In this document: positions 1 through 5,611 of the stretch, in pieces
How positions within the stretch are numbered: the stretch's first letter is position 1
Layout: each line of letters begins with the position of its first letter
Origin: Phycisphaeraceae bacterium
Lineage (GTDB): Bacteria; Planctomycetota; Phycisphaerae; Phycisphaerales; Phycisphaeraceae
Assembly: GCA_020850375.1 (NCBI GenBank)
Contig: JADZET010000315.1
Location: forward strand, 1-10,116
DNA: 10,116 bases
Direction: 5' to 3'
Program-made: the position numbers and the translations under genes
The notes under the pieces: model-generated
What the model was told of the DNA's origin: nothing
What the model saw: only the letters and a program-made list of their open reading frames with translations
Database searches by the model: none

Positions 1-55
1 CCACGGCCCTGCGGCGGCGGGCCTCGAGTTGGGAAGCGGTGCCGATGGGTCTCAT
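1..55 (-). CDS. N-terminus of an IS630-like transposase (partial, runs off the left edge)
   Basis: Reading leftward from the ATG at 55, the first 18 residues are MRPIGTASQLEARRRRAV. This resembles the opening of IS630-family transposases or closely related HTH proteins, which often begin MRP-G-T followed by a short Leu-Glu-Arg-rich helix before the helix-turn-helix domain. The recognition is from memory of such N-termini and rests on only 18 residues. The rest of the gene, including the DDE catalytic domain, lies outside the window. No terminal inverted repeat could be defined in the upstream 56-125 bases. The fragment may be an insertion at the left part of the element or the end of its neighbour. 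The plus-strand frame over the same bases (3-125) is open but looks like a shadow. Confidence 0.5.
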   Translation of the reverse strand, partial: MRPIGTASQLEARRRRAV

Positions 56-125
56 GCCCGAGAGTATGCAACAAACCACGGCAGGGCGCAAATGGTGGAT
101 AAGTTCAGGATGCAGGAGTCAGTAG

Positions 126-516
126 TTACTTATTCTTTTATTGTTCTCCTAGATGTTTATCTAAGGGATAAGTAATAAGAAGTAATCTAGATGTCACCTA
201 GATACCTCTATGTCACCTTGTCTTAGTCTTACTTCCCAACATCCCATACCCTTGTTCATCCCCTCCTAGGGGGTATCTGCCGGTAGACCTGACTGGTCCC
301 TGTGATGGTACATCTTCTTATCCCCTCCCAAGAAGATCATGAATAAGCATCATCCCAAGCCGTCATCCTTCGACATCGCTTCCGGTAGCCCATCGCCCAT
401 TAACCGACCGCTTATTGTCCCCTAGGACGCCCCCGGCTTCCTCACGGCCTCCGGCCGCTCGTTGCCGGGCTTAGCATCGCAAATTTTGCACAAAAATCCG
501 CGAGCCCTATACCCCC
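126..516. other. AT-richer intergenic stretch with short repeats, no convincing gene
   Basis: The base composition changes sharply here. Positions 120-190 are AT-rich and 190-430 are pyrimidine-rich on the plus strand. Positions 126-132 (TTACTTA) and 169-175 (TAAGTAA) form an inverted repeat around a smaller TAGAT/ATCTA stem. Direct repeats of ATGTCACCT lie just after it. On the minus strand two tiny reading frames follow purine-rich GGAGGGGAT motifs (at about 313-266 and 259-194). I see no recognisable promoter, RNA gene or protein. It could be a replication or regulatory region of the element, but nothing proves that. Confidence 0.4.
191..218 (+). repeat. Tandem ATGTCACCT repeats
   Basis: ATGTCACCT occurs at 191-199 and 210-218, 19 bases apart, with related TAGAT units between and before them. 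A third copy is at 1473-1481. The spacing of about two helical turns is compatible with binding sites for a protein, but three copies are too few to call iterons. Confidence 0.4.
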
Positions 517-703
517 ATGACAAGCGCCGCAGGTTCCCCCCCCGTACCCGTCTACCGCGCCCGCGCACGCGAATATCACGCGCACGTTTTAGCACACGGT
601 AGACTACATCGGCGACCAAGCGGCCCTCGCTGGGCTGCGCGACTTACCGCCGGAGCGGACGCCGAGCCCATCCCAAGGCCGTCTGCATGGCGTCTGCTGC
701 TGA
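517..703 (+). pseudogene. Possible small gene broken by one frameshift
   Basis: The ATG at 517 opens a frame with strongly GC-ending codons that reads through a Pro-rich start into a helix-like segment (YRARAREYHAHVLAH, to about 597). After that the coding character moves to the +1 frame, which reads VDYIGDQAALAGLRDLPPE and ends at the TGA at 701-703. Removing one G near 599-600 would join the two parts into a protein of about 60 residues. Its layout, a disordered Pro/Ala start followed by a helix, resembles the small proteins at 4435, 4935 and 5290. No clear ribosome binding site precedes it. An open minus-strand frame (422-619) covers the same bases but has poorer codon choice. The call is tentative. 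Confidence 0.3.
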
Positions 704-719
704 TGTCCTGATGCGATGA

Positions 720-1008
720 TGGTTCCGCGTCCTGGCTGGCGTCGTCGCCCTCCTGGCTGTCCGCCCTAGCGCGACTTCCAGCGGGCTTACCCTGCCCACC
801 GCCGCGATGCTGCCCTACGGCTGGCGTCGTCGGTCTGGTCATGCCCATCGTGGCCCGGCCCTACCTTGTGCGGTCCCCTAGGGCCGCTCCAAGGGAACAC
901 CTGGCCGCCTGCCTGGCTCCGCTCTTTGCTTCCCCTGCCTGCCCCATTCACAACTGGCGGTCGATATCCCGCTGCCCCGCCCCGATCCCCGCCGCTCCTG
1001 ATGGCTGA
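720..1008 (+). pseudogene. Decayed coding sequence, possibly from a small membrane protein
   Basis: No intact frame exists, but two hydrophobic segments can be read in different frames: WFRVLAGVVALLAV from 720, and TAGVVGLVMPIVARPYL from about 817. The DNA behind the AGVV parts is a 14-base direct repeat, GGCTGGCGTCGTCG, at 734-747 and 819-832. The second frame stays open to a TGA at 1006-1008 but loses protein-like character before then. This pattern suits a membrane protein gene with at least one frameshift. It could also be chance hydrophobicity in GC-rich non-coding DNA. Confidence 0.25.
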
Positions 1009-1099
1009 TCGTCGGCCCCTGTGGGCGCGATACCGCCGCCTTTTCCACCGCTTCCCGGACGGCCCAAACCGGCCGCCGCTGTGAATACCTTGTGAAGCC

Positions 1100-1504
1100 C
1101 GGACCATGCCCTCCATTAGTCCGCGCTCTCACTGCCCTTACGACAACGGTACTCCTGATTACCTATCAGGAGCCCCACACTGACCGCCCCTCAAACCTGC
1201 ATCGTTGGGGTCTGTCGTCCGGCTCGCATTGACCACGCCGGACCTGTACGCCTACTTGGCCGCTCACTTGGCTGAGTAATCACGCTGTCTGTCTGTCCCC
1301 TGGCCAGTCAGCCCGAGCCCGCGCCATCACGCTGACCGCCGTTGACGATGCTGGTCTTTCAGCATCACCCTTCATCGTGGCTTCCCATTTGACTGGCTGT
1401 AGGCCGCTCATTCCTACAGCCGGTTTGCTGCATCTTCCTGATACCTCAGGTTCGCCCTGCCCGGCCCCTTGGATGTCACCTAAGGGGGCAGTACTCGCTG
1501 CCCC
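1100..1504. ncRNA. Candidate structured RNA: dense array of perfect stem-loops
   Basis: Seven perfect stem-loops lie in 400 bases: 1100-1123 (5 bp), 1152-1172 (8 bp, loop TACCT), 1217-1243 (7 bp), 1347-1366 (7 bp), 1395-1421 (9 bp), 1437-1450 (5 bp, loop TACC) and 1485-1504 (7 bp). GGCTGA at 1270-1275 can also pair with TCAGCC at 1308-1313. Five stems of 7 bp or more with short loops is well above the roughly one or fewer expected by chance in this composition. The stems at 1152 and 1437 share the core CCTGA-TACC-TCAGG. There is no intact gene here. The strand, ends and family are unknown, and I do not recognise a known RNA class. The alternative is decayed coding sequence with fortuitous hairpins. 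Confidence 0.35.
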
Positions 1505-1837
1505 TCAAGGCCGTCTAGCGGGCCGGGCCGGGCTCCTGGGGCTCCGCGCCTGTCGCCGCCGTGGTTGCCGACATCATCGGTCCACCGGCCGCCCTCGCAT
1601 CGCGCCCGGCACCCGCAACGATCGCTACCATCGGCCACCATCACGGCCGGTCAACGCCCGCCCAGGGGGACGACGACAGCGCCACCCGACCACGACCCCG
1701 ACGCCACCGGCCGCCGCCCTTGGCGGTCAACCTGTGGTCATCCTTCGCAATGACAATCTGTGGGTTCTTTTTGGGCTTGTGTACTCCTAAGTGATCCTGT
1801 GTTCTATTCTCTTTTTCCACGAAAGGCCCCTCGCATC
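1505..1837. other. No convincing gene; two small hairpins before the next gene
   Basis: Frames are open here (for example 1561-1794) but their translations are Pro/Arg/His-rich composition artefacts or fragments. Short hairpins occur at 1714-1726 (CCGCC-CTT-GGCGG) and 1737-1754 (GTCAT/ATGAC). The 1760-1837 segment is T-rich and probably carries the promoter and leader of the 1838 gene, but I could not identify good -35 and -10 boxes. Confidence 0.35.
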
Positions 1838-2239
1838 ATGCCCCCCGTCGATCTAACCATCGCCTGGCCCCATCACCGCCCCCGCCAACGCTTCCGCCGC
1901 AAGGTGAAGCCCCGCGTCGCCCCTGGGCCGTCCATTGGAACCCTCTTCATCCACTTCGGCGACCACCGGGCCGTCATCGATGAAAAAGAGTTCCGCCTAC
2001 TCGAAGCAAGTAACCTTGCGAATTGGCATGTATCGCGGGGTGGAAGCGGCCAGCTTTACGTTCGCGCTGCTGACATTGGCTTCCGAACAGGCAAGGCGTC
2101 TGTCGCTGGCTTGATCCTTGACGCCATCCTGCCGGGCGATCGGATCGGCTACCGCGACGGCGACCACTTCAACCTTCGGCGGTCCAACCTGTTCTTCAAA
2201 AGCCGATCCCGTCTTCGTAAAGACCGGCCCGAGCCCTGA
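1838..2239 (+). CDS. Degenerate HNH-fold DNA-binding protein (133 aa)
   Basis: Residues 36-120 follow the plan of the small HNH/AP2-type homing endonuclease domain: a beta segment (HFGDHRAVIDEKEF), a WHV segment, a YVRAAD strand, then a final block GYRDGDHFNLRRSNLFF at 104-120. In active members that block reads roughly VDHxxGDxLDNRRSNLR, preceded by LHR. Here the LHR histidine is absent and the VDH histidine position is Tyr105, so I expect no nuclease activity. The basic N-terminal 30 residues (RRKVKPR) would suit DNA binding. The ATG at 1838 is chosen because the upstream extension to 1760 is unlike protein. An AAAGG lies rather far (12 bases) upstream. It is the first intact cargo gene, 68 bases before the next. 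The role is unknown; a DNA-binding regulator is one possibility. Confidence 0.7.
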   Translation: MPPVDLTIAWPHHRPRQRFRRKVKPRVAPGPSIGTLFIHFGDHRAVIDEKEFRLLEASNLANWHVSRGGSGQLYVRAADIGFRTGKASVAGLILDAILPGDRIGYRDGDHFNLRRSNLFFKSRSRLRKDRPEP

Positions 2240-2307
2240 CCGTCACCGTCGCCACGTTTGTCCTGCTACACCTCCATTCCCGCTTGATGAAAGAAAAGGC
2301 CCATTAA

Positions 2308-3294
2308 ATGACCGATCACGTCACGATTGACCACCACGGTAACGCCAGCTTTTCCAGCATGGACGTAGAGACAGCCGACTTCAATTCCGCCTTCGACGGA
2401 ACCTCCACCATCCTGGGCTCCGCCCGCCAACGCGAAAACGGAAGCGTTGTCGTCGGCCGGTCGGTCGGCCCCGATGATATTGTGCGTCTGCCCGGCGGTA
2501 TGGCCGTCGAAGCCAGCTTCGCCGCCGATCACGGCTTCCTTGTGCGCAACCCTGACGGCAGCTTTTCCGACGTTCCCGGCACCGCGCACAGTCACGCCCC
2601 CACGTCCGCCGCTGGTCGATCCGATACCGCGTCCCCTCAGGACGCCCCCGAAAGTGACATCGAAGTCGCCCCGTCGCCCGACCTGGACGCCGATCACGTC
2701 GCCGAAGGTGCTGATATGCCCGCCGAACCGCTCGCCCCCGAGCTTGAGCAAGTCATCGCCGACGCCGACGCGGTTGCCCGGCCTGCCGCTCAGGCCATTA
2801 TGGAGCAAGCCATCGACCAGTCAGGGAACGTCCCCGATGGCTCGTTTGAGCTTCTGGCCCGCGCCCAGGGCGTCCCTGTGGATACTGTCCGACAGAATTA
2901 TGAATCCATCCGGGCTGGCTTTGAAGCACAGGCCGCCGACCTTGTGGCCGCCGAGGGCTTCGACCCGGCCGAGTTTTGGGCATGGGCAAACGAGCCCGAC
3001 AGCCCCCAGCTTGGCCAACTCAAGGAAGCCGTCCGGCAGCATGTCGCCTATGGCCACCTGCGCGGCTATCGTGCGCTGATCCGCTCCGCCCAGGCTGAGA
3101 TTGCCGAGAGCAACCCCCAGGCATTACAGAATGCCAAGGTGCTGGATGGTCTGAACGTCTATCAAGACGGCAGCATATTCAAGGTCAAACTCAAGACTGG
3201 TCACGTGGTTCCCCTCGCCGAAGCCATCCGCGCCGGAGCCGTCGTGATCCGTCACACTGGCAAAGGTTCGGCCCGCTCCGGCCGCAGGGCGTAA
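2308..3294 (+). CDS. Acidic three-part protein of unknown function (328 aa)
   Basis: I do not recognise this protein. Residues 1-90 are beta-rich and glycine-rich with repeated short DG turns. Residues 92-145 are an acidic, Pro/Ala/Asp-rich, probably disordered linker. Residues 145-275 are mainly helical, and residues 279-315 form a small beta unit beginning DGLNVYQDGSIFKVK, followed by a basic tail (SARSGRR). There is no signal peptide or membrane segment, so it is probably cytoplasmic. The ATG at 2308 is preceded by AAAAGG at an 8-base spacing. The codon pattern strongly favours this frame over the overlapping minus-strand frame (2266-2808). The modular layout would suit an element structural or scaffold-like protein, but that is only a guess. 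Its C-terminal unit resembles part of the next gene product. Confidence 0.75.
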   Translation: MTDHVTIDHHGNASFSSMDVETADFNSAFDGTSTILGSARQRENGSVVVGRSVGPDDIVRLPGGMAVEASFAADHGFLVRNPDGSFSDVPGTAHSHAPTSAAGRSDTASPQDAPESDIEVAPSPDLDADHVAEGADMPAEPLAPELEQVIADADAVARPAAQAIMEQAIDQSGNVPDGSFELLARAQGVPVDTVRQNYESIRAGFEAQAADLVAAEGFDPAEFWAWANEPDSPQLGQLKEAVRQHVAYGHLRGYRALIRSAQAEIAESNPQALQNAKVLDGLNVYQDGSIFKVKLKTGHVVPLAEAIRAGAVVIRHTGKGSARSGRRA

Positions 3295-3387
3295 CACTGC
3301 CCCGCCACGTCGGCCCATCCATCCGTCTTGTTGATCGTCGTCGTCTTTCCTTCCCGTTTGAACTTCTTACCCGAGAAACACTGCATC

Positions 3388-3828
3388 ATGATCGAACCTG
3401 TCGCCCATACCCTCGCCGAAGTTGTCAACGTCGTGAACCCTCAGGCCGAAGGTGAATCCGCCGACGCCTGGGGTAAAAATAGCTGGGATCACTTCGACAT
3501 CACGCCCGGCCTGCGCATGTATCAAAGCAACACGGGCGTATGGAACTTCTTTGATGAAGCTGGTTATCCCATCGTTGAGCTTGAGCCCGACGTTCTGAAA
3601 CGGCTGGTCAAGGCCCTCCGCGCCGGTGGCTCCGGCATCCCCCAGCACGTCCGCGACCAGCGGCATCGTGAAGCCGAAGTCCGCCAACGTGAGGCGGATC
3701 GCAAGGCCGCCGAAGCCCTGGCCAACACGCCCGAGATGCGCGCTCAACGCGAATTTGACGCGAAGATTGCCGCTTCACTGGAGCGACTCAAGGCCCCCGG
3801 CAACGGCGGCATTAGCCGCGACCTCTAA
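3388..3828 (+). CDS. Unrecognised 146-aa protein with a C-terminal coiled coil
   Basis: Residues 36-65 form a small beta unit (FDITPGLRMYQSNTGVWNFF, then GYPIVEL). This is followed by a helix (LKRLVKALRAG) and a long charged helix of about 86-134 rich in Arg, Glu and Ala with a coiled-coil look. The beta unit resembles the C-terminal unit of the 2308 protein: both read G-L-x-(V/M)-Y-Q, then a G, an aromatic or hydrophobic pair, and a later G-x-hydrophobic strand. The ATG at 3388 is preferred over the TTG at 3328, whose extension is hydrophobic and unlike the rest. The ribosome binding site is weak (GAGAAA). The gene follows 2308 by 93 bases and ends just before a strong terminator, so the 1838-2308-3388 block may be one transcription unit. 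Confidence 0.7.
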   Translation: MIEPVAHTLAEVVNVVNPQAEGESADAWGKNSWDHFDITPGLRMYQSNTGVWNFFDEAGYPIVELEPDVLKRLVKALRAGGSGIPQHVRDQRHREAEVRQREADRKAAEALANTPEMRAQREFDAKIAASLERLKAPGNGGISRDL

Positions 3829-3858
3829 CCTTCCTCAACACCCGTCCACCATTCCCGA

Positions 3859-3895
3859 GCGGTCCTGGCCCAACGGCCTGGGCCGCTTTTTTTTT
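3859..3895 (+). terminator. Strong intrinsic terminator after the 3388 gene
   Basis: A 12-position stem (3859-3870 with 3875-3886, one T-T mismatch) and the tetraloop CAAC are followed by nine T. It closes the first cargo gene block. Its core GGTCCTGGCCCAACGGCC recurs with one change downstream of the 4435 gene. Confidence 0.9.
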
Positions 3896-4277
3896 CGCTT
3901 TCGCATCATGCCCGCCTGAGTTATCCACCGCCCCGGCCGTGAATCACTGGCAGGTTTGAGAGAATTCAAGCCCGCTGTGCGCTGTCACTGTGCAGACAGT
4001 CTCATAGGTCGGTCTGTCTAACGCGCGCTGATGCGGGCGGTTACGTAATCTCATGTGCGTCTGTAATGCAGACATAGACCTAGATAGTGTTGCCAGTTGT
4101 CGATATTATTTATTGTGTTCTTGCCACGCTTGATTTACAATACCCGCGTCGTCAGGAAATCTCAGAGATTTTTTTTTGGCGGCGGATCACAAAACGGTTG
4201 TCCGTTCGATGAGAACTCAGATATTACTTAAGGGATAGACAATCGTGGTGGCAGAGTACACAAGCGGCAAGAGGGTA
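3896..4277. promoter_or_regulatory. Non-coding control region with repeats and a DnaA-box-like site
   Basis: No supported gene lies between the terminator at 3895 and the promoter at 4278. TTATCCACC at 3921-3929 matches the DnaA box (TTATCCACA) at eight of nine bases. Positions 3992-4082 hold a direct repeat GCAGACA (3992-3998, 4068-4074), an inverted repeat TAGGTC/GACCTA (4005-4010, 4077-4082) and a GTCTG/CAGAC hairpin. An AT-rich patch follows at 4098-4120. These elements suit a replication origin or an operator region, but no replication protein is recognisable nearby. A 43-codon minus-strand frame (4075-3944) is open but unsupported. Confidence 0.35.
4157..4177 (+). terminator. Weak terminator-like palindrome with a T tract
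   Basis: AAATCT-CAG-AGATTT is followed immediately by a run of T (4169-4177). The stem is short and AT-rich, and no gene ends just upstream, so it would only matter if a small RNA is made from 3900-4150. Confidence 0.3.
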
Positions 4278-4306
4278 TTGACATGCACCGGCGGTTGTGG
4301 TATAAT
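4278..4306 (+). promoter_or_regulatory. Consensus sigma-70 promoter
   Basis: TTGACA (4278-4283) and TATAAT (4301-4306) are both perfect and are separated by the optimal 17 bases. Transcription should start near 4313 and run into the small-gene cluster at 4435. A perfect promoter is rare and suggests strong constitutive output or control by a repressor. Confidence 0.9.
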
Positions 4307-4312
4307 TCCGCC

Positions 4313-4434
4313 CCAAGTCGAACTCGTCCGACTATAAACACGACGGGATTGTGTGCATCGGACTAGCTTAGCCACGCAGGATAGCCGCCTGGTGAACCCC
4401 TTTTACCCCCGCAAAAGCGGGAAAGGATGTAGCT
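4313..4434 (+). promoter_or_regulatory. 120-base leader of the 4435 gene with two hairpins and a ribosome binding site
   Basis: The leader between the expected transcription start and the 4435 ATG contains a 5-bp hairpin (4316-4320 with 4329-4333). A second hairpin, CCCGC-AAAA-GCGGG (4408-4421), sits immediately before AAAGGA (4422-4427), which is 7 bases from the ATG. The second stem could affect access to the ribosome binding site or stabilise the message. No known riboswitch is recognised. Confidence 0.4.
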
Positions 4435-4806
4435 ATGTCAAGGAAAATGCGCACAGCCCCCGTCCCTACACAGACTGCCCCCAAGCCCGCACCTCGGCCG
4501 TCGCCGATCCCGTCGGCGCAGGAGATTGCCCGCCGGGCATTCGACCTACAAACCGTCCTAGCTCGGGCTTCCATGAACATCCGAGCGTTTAACGATGCCC
4601 TCGCTGATGCTGCCGGTCCTGTCTGTAATTCAAGTAACCATGCCGAAGACGCGATCGCTGAACTGTCCACCGAATTGTACAACCTCATCGAAGATATCCG
4701 CTGGAAAGAACTAGCCGCCGGTCGCCCCGGCCCCGTGCTGACCTTCTCTGACCCCGCCCCATCCGCCACGTCGTCTGCGGGCCGCAAGCTGGAGCTTGTC
4801 GCCTGA
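4435..4806 (+). CDS. Small helical protein with a Pro-rich N-terminus (123 aa)
   Basis: I do not recognise a family. Residues 1-27 are basic and Pro/Ala/Thr-rich, probably disordered. Residues 28-58 form a helix (AQEIARRAFDLQTVLAR... NIRAFNDAL), and residues 68-93 form a second helix ending YNLIEDIRWKEL. The tail is Pro/Ser-rich. There is no signal peptide or membrane segment. The start at 4435 is well supported: AAGGA lies 7 bases upstream, behind a consensus promoter at 4278. The gene leads a run of small genes (4435, 4935, 5290) that share the Pro-rich-then-helix layout and may be diverged copies. Its position behind a very strong promoter suggests a high-output product, but no function can be inferred from the sequence. 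Confidence 0.75.
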   Translation: MSRKMRTAPVPTQTAPKPAPRPSPIPSAQEIARRAFDLQTVLARASMNIRAFNDALADAAGPVCNSSNHAEDAIAELSTELYNLIEDIRWKELAAGRPGPVLTFSDPAPSATSSAGRKLELVA

Positions 4807-4866
4807 TCGTGCGGCTGGGCGGGCTGTGTACATTACCTGCCTCTTTGACCAAGCATCAAACGCCCT

Positions 4867-4896
4867 GGTGGTCCTGGCTCAACGGCCGGGATCGCC
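4867..4896 (+). terminator. Large hairpin, near copy of the 3859 terminator
   Basis: Thirteen pairs (4867-4879 with 4884-4896, several G-T) and the loop CAAC form a hairpin whose core matches the 3859-3886 terminator in 17 of 18 bases. Only TTTAG follows, so termination may be partial. A second small stem (AGTG/CACT) with five T ends at 4919, just before the ribosome binding site of the 4935 gene. Confidence 0.6.
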
Positions 4897-4934
4897 TTTA
4901 GTGTTCTACACCACTTTTTCAGGAGCATCAAAGA

Positions 4935-5240
4935 ATGTCATCAACCGCCCCGCTCACCGCCCCCGGCCGCGCCCCGTTTGCCGAGAATGCCACCGCCGCC
5001 GCCAAGGCCGCAGACATACTCAGCCGGATATGGACGCTGACCCACGACATCCGGCAGTTCTATATCGACCTTCCCCCGATCCCGCGCCTGCCCGACGGTA
5101 CGCGACCTGTCGAAGATGAAGTCACGTTTGACCTGTTTGAAGACTTCCTTGACGTCACCGACGAATCGAGAAGGTCGGCCTTTGCCCAAGGTCTACCCGA
5201 TCCGCTGGGCGTCATGAAGCGCGACCCCGCCGCCACGTAA
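4935..5240 (+). CDS. Small helical acidic protein (101 aa), related in layout to the 4435 product
   Basis: No family is recognised. The N-terminus (1-18) is Ala/Pro-rich. It is followed by a helix at 19-46 (ATAAAKAADILSRIWTL... HDIRQFYIDL), a Pro-rich turn (LPPIPRLPDG) and an acidic segment rich in Asp, Glu and Phe (59-78). The helix resembles residues 32-56 of the 4435 product: aligned ends give A-x-D-(L/I) and later IR-x-F and L, about 6 identities in 24. AGGAG lies 9 bases before the ATG at 4935, which supports this start. It sits 128 bases after the 4435 gene with a hairpin between, so it may be read through at a lower level from the 4278 promoter. The function is unknown. Confidence 0.7.
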   Translation: MSSTAPLTAPGRAPFAENATAAAKAADILSRIWTLTHDIRQFYIDLPPIPRLPDGTRPVEDEVTFDLFEDFLDVTDESRRSAFAQGLPDPLGVMKRDPAAT

Positions 5241-5289
5241 CCGAACCCTCCACCCCTCACCGCCACCTCCACCACGGAGCGCCGACGAC

Positions 5290-5400
5290 ATGCCCACGAA
5301 AAAGCCCGCTACGAACGCCACTACCGAACAGCCGTCCCCGCCTTGGGCCGATCCGAGCTTTCGATCGGCGGCTAAGGCCGCAAACTTGCTGGGCCGTTGA
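5290..5400 (+). CDS. 36-aa protein, probably a truncated member of the small-protein family
   Basis: The frame begins MPTKKPATNATTEQPSPP and ends SAAKAANLLGR before TGA at 5398-5400. The Pro/Thr-rich start and the AAKAA-x-(L/I)-L-x-R block closely match residues 20-31 of the 4935 product (AAAKAADILSR), but the protein stops where that helix would continue. It is most likely a truncated paralogue, although a genuine short peptide is possible. GGAG lies 10 bases upstream of the ATG. It sits 49 bases after the 4935 gene and before a terminator-like hairpin. No convincing continuation exists in the other frames. Confidence 0.5.
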   Translation: MPTKKPATNATTEQPSPPWADPSFRSAAKAANLLGR

Positions 5401-5452
5401 CTAACCGCCTCATCCACCGCCCATGCCTCACCTCCTGCATGGCGTTAGCCCA

Positions 5453-5485
5453 GGCGTCCTAGGTCTACCGGCCTAGGTCGCCTTT
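5453..5485 (+). terminator. Terminator-like hairpin after the 5290 gene
   Basis: Ten pairs and one T-T mismatch (5453-5463 with 5472-5482) close an 8-base loop. The arms include a repeated CCTAGG, and only three T follow. It probably ends the small-gene cluster. Confidence 0.55.
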
Positions 5486-5611
5486 CACGGGCGATCGCTG
5501 CGGCCCTCCAACGGCAGCACAGCAACGGTTCACCACGACGGAGAAGCGCGTATCACCAATGAGCTTGACGCCCAGGCCCCATCGCCTGCCGCGTCCATTG
5601 ACCTGGACCTG

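Noticed and set aside
3..125. Open plus-strand frame at the left edge
   Set aside because: It overlaps the transposase-like minus-strand start and has no recognisable content.
422..619. Minus-strand frame containing LCKIC and a charged tail
   Set aside because: The CxxC and charged tail look protein-like, but the first half is Arg/Gly-rich with poor codon choice, it starts at TTG, and no second metal-binding pair is present.
1377..1790. 137-codon plus-strand frame
   Set aside because: It is low-complexity Arg/Pro/His-rich, has no ribosome binding site, and spans several perfect hairpins.
2266..2808. 180-codon Gly-rich minus-strand frame
   Set aside because: It is a shadow of the 2308 gene, with composition explained by the other strand.
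3944..4075. 43-codon minus-strand frame in the control region
   Set aside because: It has a weak ribosome binding site, no recognised domain, and its start lies inside the inverted repeats.
4284..4291. TGCACCGG identical to the tRNA-Arg end, as a possible second att site
   Set aside because: Only 8 bases match and they form the spacer of a consensus promoter; an att copy should match over a longer stretch.
5403..5415. Partial match to the tRNA anticodon region as an att remnant
   Set aside because: The similarity is short and interrupted, and does not include the tRNA 3' end.
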